Positions 7,648 to 15,900 of a stretch of DNA of 54,310 bases are shown in pieces. The stretch is from positions 1 through 54,310 of the forward strand of contig JASJDA010000009.1 of NCBI GenBank assembly GCA_030065755.1, written 5' to 3'. Within the stretch, counting starts at the first letter, position 1. Each line of letters starts with the position of its first letter. Source of the DNA: Prochloraceae cyanobacterium. Lineage in GTDB: Bacteria; Cyanobacteriota; Cyanobacteriia; Cyanobacteriales; JASJDA01. The position numbers were made by a program, and so were the translations under genes. The notes under the pieces were generated by a model, which saw only the letters and a list, made by a program, of their open reading frames with translations, was not told where the DNA came from and searched no databases.

Positions 7648-10439
7648 GATTCTTCAATCTCCTCCTCTGACGATTCCAACTCATTTGTATCTCTAGGACT
7701 CACAGCATATTCTTTGGCTTTGATAGCGAAGGGGAAAGGTAAAGGTAAAGAAACGTAATCGGCGAAATAAGGCCAGCGATATCTGAGAGAATGAATAAAT
7801 TTAGCTAGTATGTGCCGATCGATTTCTGGATGGTGAACGATCGCTATTTCTAGATATGGGGTATTTGCGGCTGGTTGGCTACCACTATCGAGTCGAGACT
7901 GATTTTTCTTTAAAGGGTACTTTTCGGTGGTTAACGGCTCTCTAATGCTGAAGTAGAGAGATTTTTGTTCTTCATCGCATACTCCCTTCCATTCAACAAC
8001 CCCACTGGTGCGACCACCAGGTTTTTCACTTTTTACGATACCGACTGGGACTTCACCATTTTTATATGTTCGCAACCTTACTACCCACAAACGATTTATT
8101 TCTGACGGGTTCATCTGTTGTTTGAATGGGTCCGGTAAGTCGTTAGCAGGTAAATGTGGGTTTTGAAGCCATTTTAGTTCTTTACGGGCATTTTGTGCTT
8201 CGATCGTAAATAGCACGCGAGGATCTTTATTTTGTTGAATGGGAGTACTCAGACAGTCTCGCAAACACTCACAAACAAATTTGTTGAGAAGGTTTTGTTC
8301 GCCTTTTTTCTGGTTCGATCGTTCCTCTTCGTCAGTATCGCTGATAGTTTCATCAGAATAGGAATCGGGATCCCATTTTTCCCTTAAGAGGCTTTGAAGT
8401 GCTTCTGGATAAGAAACCCAACCTTTTTCTGAGAAAAATAAAGATGGTGTTGTTACTTCTACCAACCCGTTGACTGGATTGACTCTTACCATCAAAGCAA
8501 CAGTTAAAGGTATATTTTGAGCATTTGTTTTTCGGGTGCGACGCAGAACATAAAAGCAAGTTAGCCATAAATTTGGCTCAATCCTGTCTTTTTCAAGATC
8601 GATTAAAGGAGTTGCTGGTAAAATTGCAAATTGCCGCAGTAAGTCCGATACAGCTCTTTGAACTCGGTTGTGAGCATCTTTGGTAACATATTGCTCGTTT
8701 TTCTTATTTTTAGCTGTTAAACCGTGAATATGTTGATTGAGGTAGCCAGCTCGTGCTGCTCCGATTCGCAATGCTAGTTTAGGGTCAGACTCTCCGATGA
8801 AAGGTTTGGGTTTAATTTCGATTATCGCACCGCTCAATCCTTCAGATTTGGGTAAAGCGGATTTAATTTGGTCAATCCTTTCTTGTAGTAATTTAACCCT
8901 AAGTTGTTGTTTATTTTTGGAAGACTTATCGATTTTAAGTGGTTGGGTAAGATCTTCAACGTGCTGAGTCTTGATACAAATAGAGCCTAGTAGACCAGAA
9001 TATATCGTTTCTTCTCCTTGTCCCTCGTTAGGAGTTTGATAGATTTTGGTTTCTCCTTGTTGAGAGAGAGAAAGTAGCTGACAGATTTCGGCTATCAGTG
9101 CATCTCGACACATAATACTTTCCCAGAGGATAAGTATTATGTGTAGAAGATAGTTTCTGTTGCTAAATACAGCAGCGCCAGCAATTTTTGGTCGCAGCAT
9201 GGGAGTATCTAGATCGTTAGGATGTTTAGGGGTTTTATCTCCTTGATTTTTCGATTTTCCAGATCCCCAATAAGGCTTCGGTAATTTACCTTTTATTCTT
9301 ACCCCTTGACCTATTCTAATGACGGGAAGACGGTCTTGAATGGCTCGATCGAGACTGTATAAATCTAGAGGACTAACACCAGGAAGACATAAAGGTTTTA
9401 AACTATGTCGAGGGTCGTAGGCGATCGCTGCTTGTATTTGACGACTTTGTTGGTGGTTAGGCTGCGACCAATTGTATTGTGGTTGTGAGGCTAAAGAGTC
9501 TGTTGGAGGGAGTGGAGAATCATTGAGAGATAATAATTGCTCGATCGCCCTTTGCCATTTTGCTTTCTGTCCGTATCGCTTTATCTGTACCCGCATAAAA
9601 CGGAAAGGTTGAGACTCTCCATCCAACCAGCGTCGATTATCACCAATATAAACAGTAGCACCTCGATAGGGAAACTTTTTTAATGGTTCTGTAATCCACC
9701 GTCGGATCGAAAGTCGATGGTAGATAAGGGGAGATTTTCGATATGGGACTGTTTGTAGTTTGAAGCCAATTACAAAGGAGATATATTCTGTCTCTACTAT
9801 TTTTTCCTTGTTAACAATTTTAACGATCGGAATTGGAAAAGGTGGCCACGACATCAATTCGGTTGCATCTAGCCTAACCACTCGGTAGAAAGTTAGTTGA
9901 TGTTCGATCTCACCATTAAAATCAACAGTTGGATTGTTGAGAAACTCTTCGGCTAAAAAATCTGGTATTGCGCGATAAAGAATACCCTTTATTTCAGAAC
10001 TGCTTTCTAGTTGAGGTCTTAATGGATAAGTAACTGGTTTATCGTCCCAATGCCAAGCATCATTATTGAGGTTTTCAAGGCTGCGATCGACTTCCTCTTC
10101 TCCCAAAGACGGATAAAATTCCTCTCTGAGCCAATCTTTAATCAATTCTGGGAGACATGAAATATCTACAGCTTCTTTAGCAAATAACCAAGAACGATCG
10201 GGTTTTTGCCAACCATTGCGGGCTGTTTGAACAATTTGAGGGAAGCTCGCAGCTATTATAGGATCGAGGGAGTAAACTGGCACTGACCCGTATTTTTTAC
10301 CCAGGAGGTCGGCGCGTTTTTGAGCGAGGGCGCTGGCAACTTGTTGCCAGTCGGTAGGAACGCGGAGTTTATATAAGCAATATTCTTTATCCTGGGTCAA
10401 TTCCCACGCTCCAGGTAGAATCGTATTATAAGATGGCAT
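7644..10439 (-). CDS. pPIWI-RE protein (prokaryotic PIWI/Argonaute relative)
   Basis: 931 residues from the ATG at 10439, preferred over the longer frame (10511) because it lies 4 bases after the helicase stop with AGGA upstream. It is the third gene of the operon. The N-terminal ~400 residues match the pPIWI-RE X region (DUF3962-like; LPELIKDWLREEFYP, ELMSWPP, RRWITEPLKKFPYRG). A MID-like stretch lies at about 510-610 (IIEIKP; DPKLALRIGAARAGYLNQHI at 552-571), and the RNase H/PIWI fold at about 640-915 (LTVALMVRVNP, W674, VLFTIEAQNAR at 742-752, RWPYFADYVSLPLPF, E910). The first RNase H strand lacks the usual Asp, so slicing is uncertain; R652, R752, E747 and E910 are candidates for the conserved R/E residues that name the family. 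Known: the family was defined by comparative genomics with exactly these two partners. Inferred: guide-nucleic-acid recognition of invading DNA. Confidence 0.85.
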   Translation of the reverse strand: MPSYNTILPGAWELTQDKEYCLYKLRVPTDWQQVASALAQKRADLLGKKYGSVPVYSLDPIIAASFPQIVQTARNGWQKPDRSWLFAKEAVDISCLPELIKDWLREEFYPSLGEEEVDRSLENLNNDAWHWDDKPVTYPLRPQLESSSEIKGILYRAIPDFLAEEFLNNPTVDFNGEIEHQLTFYRVVRLDATELMSWPPFPIPIVKIVNKEKIVETEYISFVIGFKLQTVPYRKSPLIYHRLSIRRWITEPLKKFPYRGATVYIGDNRRWLDGESQPFRFMRVQIKRYGQKAKWQRAIEQLLSLNDSPLPPTDSLASQPQYNWSQPNHQQSRQIQAAIAYDPRHSLKPLCLPGVSPLDLYSLDRAIQDRLPVIRIGQGVRIKGKLPKPYWGSGKSKNQGDKTPKHPNDLDTPMLRPKIAGAAVFSNRNYLLHIILILWESIMCRDALIAEICQLLSLSQQGETKIYQTPNEGQGEETIYSGLLGSICIKTQHVEDLTQPLKIDKSSKNKQQLRVKLLQERIDQIKSALPKSEGLSGAIIEIKPKPFIGESDPKLALRIGAARAGYLNQHIHGLTAKNKKNEQYVTKDAHNRVQRAVSDLLRQFAILPATPLIDLEKDRIEPNLWLTCFYVLRRTRKTNAQNIPLTVALMVRVNPVNGLVEVTTPSLFFSEKGWVSYPEALQSLLREKWDPDSYSDETISDTDEEERSNQKKGEQNLLNKFVCECLRDCLSTPIQQNKDPRVLFTIEAQNARKELKWLQNPHLPANDLPDPFKQQMNPSEINRLWVVRLRTYKNGEVPVGIVKSEKPGGRTSGVVEWKGVCDEEQKSLYFSIREPLTTEKYPLKKNQSRLDSGSQPAANTPYLEIAIVHHPEIDRHILAKFIHSLRYRWPYFADYVSLPLPFPFAIKAKEYAVSPRDTNELESSEEEIEES

Positions 10440-10443
10440 TTTT

Positions 10444-13400
10444 TTATTCCTGTAGTTGTTTGAGTCCTTCAGTATTTCTGAGTGCGTTGTAAAAAGCTCC
10501 ATAAAGAGCATTAGCTAGAGTTTTTTCGTAGGGGCGCAGATCTTGCCCGTCCATAGCGGCTTCAAGCTGTTTAATAATGCCAATTAAAAGCGAGGTAGTT
10601 TCTTTATCCATTCCGCCTTCAGCAGATTGGGGAGCAAATTTGACATCTAAAAAGTGGACGATACAAGGTACGCCACCCCTAACCAAACGCCCGATAATTT
10701 GCCAGATACTCACTAATTGAGTCCAACAAAGTACCGATCGCTCTTCTGGTGTTAACTGCTTGAATCCAAATGCTCTACAATTGAGTTCGAGCATCTTCGC
10801 CACGGCACGATGATAAAATATATCCCCGACGCGATCGAGTTTATCTCCTATCTCGTAGAAACTGGGGTCTTGTTCGTGTTTTAGCGCCCAGTGGTTGAGT
10901 TGTCTGACAGTACTTTGCCAGTCGTCGGGTACGGGCATTGGTCGGCATAAAAACACTGCCGCCCCAAATGCTGCTATACCTTGTTTATTTAGGGGGTTGA
11001 CACCTCGCTCCATTGCCATCAAAACAGCACTGAGAACTCGAATAGGGAAGTCTTTTATCTCTCCAATTTGTCCTCGGCGGATACCGCTTAAATCTTCAGG
11101 AGCATTATCGCGGCGTAAAATCTGAATTTCATCTAGATTTTTGCGATAATAAGACTTTAAATTCGACCCTACCCATTCTGCTTCGTCGTAGCTATTATTT
11201 ATTAGTAAAATTAGTTCGCGATCGCCCCATTTATCTCGGTTTTCCCGTGCCAGATTTTGTATTTCCTCAAATACTCGATCGAGAAAGTTGTTTGCCTTTC
11301 CAGGACTATTACAGATAGCTTTAACCATCTTCAGTGCTGCTTCTTTTCGCGGATCTGGTTTCAATCCCGATATAGCTATATACTCGCCATCGCTTTGTTG
11401 AGGACTAAGGTAAAATTTACTGTCCCTAATACCTACATCTCCTGCGGTATTATTATCAGCAGGTTCTAACAATACCGTTGGTTTTTCCTTGATGTGATAA
11501 GCGGGACTTCCTGGTGCGTAACTAGTACCCGATATCAAAATAGTATGGGGGCCATCCCAATTGTCAACAGCCCAGAGAGTAGGAAAATTTAACAGTAAAG
11601 CGCGACCTACCCCCACATAGCGAAAATACTGCAGTTTGCCACCTTTGCTAGTGCGATCGCGAGTATATTGGAAGCCTAAAATATTCCCAACTGGCGAAGA
11701 CGGTATGATGGGAAGATAGTCGCGAGGCGGACGTTGAACTAACCATTCACTGAGATCGTGCAAATCGATAAATTGACGGATCTCGTTCAAATTATCGACT
11801 AAAAAACCCAGTCGATTATCTAAAATTGCAATGAGAATAGCAAAGTAGGTTTGAAGCTTCAGTTGTTTAAATTCTTCTTTCTCGGGACAGTCAATTTCGT
11901 TAGTATTAAGCCAATCTAACCACCACTTTTCGATATCTTCTAAAACAATATCGATATCGTCCAGGCTCAACGCAGTTAAAGCGATATTGGCGAGTTTACC
12001 TCCTTTACGGGGGTTAAGCGGGTGTCTAAAAAATTCTCTGAGAGTCTCTAGTAATTGTTGTCTTTGCTTTCTTTCTTCTTCTCTCTCTTTGTTATACCCC
12101 TGTCGAGTTTTTTTTTGTTTTTGAGCAGGTTTTTCTTCCTCCTGTGGACTGACCCGATCGCCAATGAGTCGCGCAAACAGAGAATAACCAGTGAAAGGTG
12201 AGTTTCCCAACCAGTTAACCAGTTCTTCGTTACCGTAAAGTAGAGGACAAATATGATTAATTGCTTTTTGTGCGTCAAACTGGGCAATTGTCCAGGTTTT
12301 AAATAGAGGCGCTGTCATGCTAATTCGATTGGAATTATACAGAGGAGAAATATTATGTCCCAGCTTATTGAGGAAAGAATTGGCTGAATTGTCTAGCAAT
12401 ACTTCATCAGGTGCAAATTTTTCGTCTAGCTGGACTTGTACTCTATCTGCTTCGTCTACGAAAAGAAAGTCACATTCGGAATAAACTGCTTCAGCAAAGC
12501 GAACTTTTTTATAAACAAAATTACCCGATCGAATATTTCGTTCGAGAAACACCTGACGAGGGACGGGAGTATGAATTAAGCTAGCTGGAGTTAATATCCA
12601 AACTGTTGCGGTAGCAATATCTTTTTCTAGTTGATGGCGCGGACACTGGTAATAAAAAGGACAGGTGTATTTATCTTTATCCTCAAAATCGTCATCATCT
12701 GGATCTTGTTGTCGATCTTTATTGTGGTAAAGATTGTGACAAGGTTCATTTCCAAATTCCCACTTCTCCTCCGCTTTCACCAAAGCTAGTAGAGGACAAA
12801 CATGACTGAACCAACGCCAAGCTGGATGTATTGCTCCTCGATCGATTTCTTCTCCCTGGGTCTGTAGAATGGGTTCGTAAACTTTTTTGAGCTGTTCGGC
12901 GCGATTGTTACCTAAAATTGGTACAGCAGGAATATCCATTCCAAACCTAAATAGATATGCTAAGCGCACAGCTTCCACCACATCATTGACTATTAAGGCG
13001 CAGCGAAAACCTTTTTTAGCAAAATGGTAAATTAGAACTTGCAGCAGTGTGGATTTACCTACATTCAACAAACCGACAATGTGAACGAGTTTTTCTAATG
13101 TCAGTTTATTTCCAGGCTGAAAATCATCCGTATTCGCGTCATAAAGTTGTAAAGCTACTCTAGATAGACGCTTATAAAAATTTTCTGGTTTTTGTCCTGA
13201 ATGCTTCAGTAATTCATCAATTTCCTGGGCATCTTCCAGCAATTCTTCTAGAGTGACAGTAGCAGAAGGATTATTAGCTTGGCGAGTACGCTGAAAAGAT
13301 GCCCTATTAGCTGAGTTAGGCAGATTAGCAACAGCTTGAGGAATATAGATAGGAACTTCTACAGACTCACCCCGATGGCGAATAGTAACGTAGCAATAAC

Positions 13401-13911
13401 CCTCATGTGCTAAATGTAGGGGGATTTTTTTGTGTGGTGGGACAACTGATAAAGTTGGAAGATATATCTCTCTCCAGCGACGAGGGAAAATAGTACAGGG
13501 GATTTGTCTTGGTGTGTCTTGAGGTTGTGTTAGCTCAAAAATTTTGAGTGTTTCGGGTAGTTGGATATATTCTTTGAGGCATTGTTCCCACTGTCTTCCT
13601 TTACGACGAATCAAATAGAAAAGTGCGTTTTGTATTTTTTGCCAATTAGCATCGTTTTGCAGAGACTCAAACGGAAAGCGATATCCCAACAGCAAAACGG
13701 AGACGGAAGTAGCTGGATCTTTCGGTGCTACTTGTGCAAGCAATGTTAGCCCCAATTCTACATCGGTTATTAATCGGGCAAGTCGCTGAATTTCTTTATT
13801 CTGTGCTTCCTGGTCAGCATAAGGTAAAATACTCTCTACATACTCTTTTAGCTCATCTGATTCGCGAAGGGCTTTACGTATATCTTTAGCCCAGCTAGAA
13901 GTGTCACGCAT
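10444..13911 (-). CDS. DinG-like Fe-S helicase of the pPIWI-RE island
   Basis: 1155 residues, superfamily 2 (XPD/DinG-like). Seen: Walker A GLLNVGKST (280-288); four cysteines C372, C391, C417, C423 between motif I and Walker B, in the position of the XPD/DinG iron-sulphur domain (TCPFYYQCPRH is typical); Walker B VDEAD (485-489, DEAD rather than DEAH); and motif VI QIIGRLVRGG (1071-1080). About 270 residues precede motif I and probably hold the island-specific N-terminal domain (pPIWI_RE_Z or similar). A charged low-complexity loop (EEEKPAQKQKKTRQGYNKER) lies in the middle. It overlaps the upstream nuclease gene by 8 bases and ends 4 bases before the PIWI gene, so translational coupling is likely. 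Inferred role: unwinding duplexes or R-loops for the PIWI protein. HIP1 octamers lie within it at 11218 and 11653. Confidence 0.85.
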   Translation of the reverse strand: MRDTSSWAKDIRKALRESDELKEYVESILPYADQEAQNKEIQRLARLITDVELGLTLLAQVAPKDPATSVSVLLLGYRFPFESLQNDANWQKIQNALFYLIRRKGRQWEQCLKEYIQLPETLKIFELTQPQDTPRQIPCTIFPRRWREIYLPTLSVVPPHKKIPLHLAHEGYCYVTIRHRGESVEVPIYIPQAVANLPNSANRASFQRTRQANNPSATVTLEELLEDAQEIDELLKHSGQKPENFYKRLSRVALQLYDANTDDFQPGNKLTLEKLVHIVGLLNVGKSTLLQVLIYHFAKKGFRCALIVNDVVEAVRLAYLFRFGMDIPAVPILGNNRAEQLKKVYEPILQTQGEEIDRGAIHPAWRWFSHVCPLLALVKAEEKWEFGNEPCHNLYHNKDRQQDPDDDDFEDKDKYTCPFYYQCPRHQLEKDIATATVWILTPASLIHTPVPRQVFLERNIRSGNFVYKKVRFAEAVYSECDFLFVDEADRVQVQLDEKFAPDEVLLDNSANSFLNKLGHNISPLYNSNRISMTAPLFKTWTIAQFDAQKAINHICPLLYGNEELVNWLGNSPFTGYSLFARLIGDRVSPQEEEKPAQKQKKTRQGYNKEREEERKQRQQLLETLREFFRHPLNPRKGGKLANIALTALSLDDIDIVLEDIEKWWLDWLNTNEIDCPEKEEFKQLKLQTYFAILIAILDNRLGFLVDNLNEIRQFIDLHDLSEWLVQRPPRDYLPIIPSSPVGNILGFQYTRDRTSKGGKLQYFRYVGVGRALLLNFPTLWAVDNWDGPHTILISGTSYAPGSPAYHIKEKPTVLLEPADNNTAGDVGIRDSKFYLSPQQSDGEYIAISGLKPDPRKEAALKMVKAICNSPGKANNFLDRVFEEIQNLARENRDKWGDRELILLINNSYDEAEWVGSNLKSYYRKNLDEIQILRRDNAPEDLSGIRRGQIGEIKDFPIRVLSAVLMAMERGVNPLNKQGIAAFGAAVFLCRPMPVPDDWQSTVRQLNHWALKHEQDPSFYEIGDKLDRVGDIFYHRAVAKMLELNCRAFGFKQLTPEERSVLCWTQLVSIWQIIGRLVRGGVPCIVHFLDVKFAPQSAEGGMDKETTSLLIGIIKQLEAAMDGQDLRPYEKTLANALYGAFYNALRNTEGLKQLQE

Positions 13912-15223
13912 GGTTTTTATTCTTGTTTAAAATTGCTTTTGCTTGTTCGATAATTTCGCTAATCAATTTCAAGCGCACCCCTTTTAATTCGGGTTCGATC
14001 TCTTGACGTACTACTTTGACGCGCAAATTATTTTCTCGATCGTCTGGGAAAACTACAAAAGTTTCTTTGGTCTCTAGTTGATAATTAACTGTCTGCAAAC
14101 GATCGAGATCTAAATAAGACCAATCTTTAACATCGATCGCCCAGCGCAGTTTTTTACTGAACTCTACTAACAAGTCATATCTGTCAATTTTTGGCCAAAG
14201 AGTAACCCGAATACCCAGTTTAGAGAGTTCTTCTGCTAGCATAATTTCGTAGATTCCTGGTAGCGTACCGTATCGATATACGCCAGGAGTAACAATTTTC
14301 AATTTTTCGGCTTCTTTTCTAGATATAGTTGGCAGTGGCGGTAATTTTTTTTTTGTACTCAGGCGATCGCACCATTGATTCCAACAGGGATAAGTGCCAT
14401 CTGGGCGTTTGCGTTTAACATACTTACAACGAGGACAAAAATGATACGTTTCTTCTTCTGCTAACTCGACCAAATCCATATAAACTTGCTGCAAAAACTC
14501 CCGTAGCGGTTTTAATTGGGAATCAGACAAAAATCTTCGATATTCTCCATAAGATAGAACAGGCTTAGTAATTATTAGTTTGCGAAATCCTCGATAAGCA
14601 TCGTCTAATTTATTTGGTTCTCTTTGACAGTGTAAAAGTACATCTTCTAAAACTTTCTCCTGTACTTGTCTCTCCACATCTGACCCAGAAACCGCCCATT
14701 GTGTAGCAAAGTCAGAAACTAATCCGTCTTCTATAAGCGTTACATTCTCTGAAAGATGTTCAATTTCTCGTGCAGGTGACCAGTTAACAACAGGACTAGC
14801 AGCCCATTCAAAAAACTCAGGAAGATTAGAGGGTGCGGTTTCATCTCCTTGTAGTAGAGATTTTAAATACATTCCCGACATTCCTAAGCGCAAGGCTTTT
14901 GGTATCTGTCTCCGCTTTTTTGGATCTGTTTTTTCCCACTCCACTAATCCTGTCGCCAAATAACGCACTATTTCCTTGACAGACATTTCTATTTCTGGTT
15001 GGTTGAAGTCTTCTTGCAATAGACGCAGACTTCTAGCAACGTGGTCGTCCCATTCCACGTCAATCCCTCGCATACTCTGCAACCACTTTTGAACAGTGGC
15101 TTTCTGAGAGGGTTTCATTCCCAATTCCACACACAACTCTTCTAATGTTGGGGGTTGTTTGTGAGTGCGAAACCACTCCCGTAGTGCCTCCAAAATTTTG
15201 TCTCGATGTTTAGTGACTTTCAT
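13904..15223 (-). CDS. REase-fold nuclease of the pPIWI-RE island, with LexA-like winged helix and zinc ribbon
   Basis: 439 residues, first gene of the operon. N-terminus (about 1-70) reads as a LexA-like winged helix: ILEALREWFRTHKQPPTLEEL followed by a recognition-helix-like segment. A middle all-helical region (about 75-255) probably corresponds to the island-specific Y domain. Then a Cys4 zinc ribbon (C263, C266, C280, C285) and a restriction-endonuclease fold (about 320-400). PD-(D/E)xK-type residues: GIYE at 323-326, E331/E332 in the helix, D350 in DRYDLLVEF, and D364-V-K366 in WAIDVKDW. The active site looks intact. The stop overlaps the helicase start by 8 bases. No clear Shine-Dalgarno precedes the ATG. 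Inferred role: cutting targets marked by the PIWI protein; the DNA-binding N-terminus could also regulate the operon. Confidence 0.85.
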   Translation of the reverse strand: MKVTKHRDKILEALREWFRTHKQPPTLEELCVELGMKPSQKATVQKWLQSMRGIDVEWDDHVARSLRLLQEDFNQPEIEMSVKEIVRYLATGLVEWEKTDPKKRRQIPKALRLGMSGMYLKSLLQGDETAPSNLPEFFEWAASPVVNWSPAREIEHLSENVTLIEDGLVSDFATQWAVSGSDVERQVQEKVLEDVLLHCQREPNKLDDAYRGFRKLIITKPVLSYGEYRRFLSDSQLKPLREFLQQVYMDLVELAEEETYHFCPRCKYVKRKRPDGTYPCWNQWCDRLSTKKKLPPLPTISRKEAEKLKIVTPGVYRYGTLPGIYEIMLAEELSKLGIRVTLWPKIDRYDLLVEFSKKLRWAIDVKDWSYLDLDRLQTVNYQLETKETFVVFPDDRENNLRVKVVRQEIEPELKGVRLKLISEIIEQAKAILNKNKNHA

Positions 15224-15335
15224 AAGTCAGTATTTTTTTATTACCTGACTGAATATGACACGGACTTTTTGAGCCAGTCAAGCAAATGTTTATATGTTTC
15301 TATTAAGTTTCCAATGTTTCCATTTTTGAAAAAAG
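15221..15335. repeat. Upstream repeat copy A (promoter region of the pPIWI-RE operon)
   Basis: Begins at the REase start codon. It shares with copy B the blocks CATAAGTCAGTATTTTT, ACTTTTTGAGCCA and an AT-rich tail. On the minus strand the tail (15286-15321) holds phased GAAAC/AAAC units at about 9- and 11-base steps. A TTGACT (minus strand) lies between this array and the start codon as a possible -35 element; no good -10 is seen. Confidence 0.55.
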
Positions 15336-15422
15336 AGCGGATAGGAGTTTGCTGCTCTACGTTGTGAGATTATTAAGATTTATAACAGGCTAAATCAATG
15401 AATTGCGACGCTTGAGGATTTT

Positions 15423-15580
15423 CATAAGTCAGTATTTTTCTATCTGACCTCGGTGAGTGCCTCGGAGGGAACAGGAGGAAACTGTTCCCTTTAACGATTT
15501 TGACCTCAACTTTTTGAGCCATCGAGAAAATAGATTTATATTTCCATTAAGTTTCTAATGTTTCTGTTTTTTAAAAAATC
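15423..15580. repeat. Upstream repeat copy B, interrupted by a GGGAACAG palindrome
   Basis: Second, diverged copy of the block at 15221-15335, in the same orientation, 88 bases further from the operon. The GAAAC-type array is kept at 15534-15566. It is longer than copy A because of an insertion of about 45-60 bases that contains a perfect inverted repeat, AGGGAACAG (15466-15474) and CTGTTCCCT (15482-15490), of the dispersed repeat family. No gene is seen between 15224 and 15748. Confidence 0.55.
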
Positions 15581-15748
15581 AACTAGCTGGCATATAATTT
15601 CTGTTGCCAATACCGCTATATTGCATGGGATAAAAGACCGTGTTTCTGTTGTAAAAAGGGGTCGCGATCGCTCTCTACTCCGAGGAAACATCCTGTTTCA
15701 AATCAACTGAAAATTATATCGAATTTCCCGAGCTAATTTATTAATAAT

Positions 15749-15796
15749 GTCGGGCTGAAAACCACTGTGTCTCGTACCTGTGGATGAAAGCCCGAC
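15749..15796 (+). other. Hairpin upstream of tnpB (possible left end)
   Basis: GTCGGGCT at 15749-15756 pairs perfectly with AGCCCGAC at 15789-15796. CCAC and GTGG extend the structure inside. It lies 100-150 bases before the tnpB start, where IS200/IS605-type elements carry a subterminal hairpin. The true left end cannot be fixed without an empty site. Confidence 0.4.
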
Positions 15797-15900
15797 CAAT
15801 ATTATAAGGTCGCGACAGCGACACCATACTTAACTAAACTTGTATTTTTGGATAAAATAATAATATACTACTTTCACTATAAGATTGAAATAGTTAGCTA

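Noticed and set aside
10440-10511. Longer N-terminus (24 codons) for the PIWI protein
   Set aside because: It would lie entirely within the helicase gene; the ATG at 10439 has an AGGA site and normal operon spacing.
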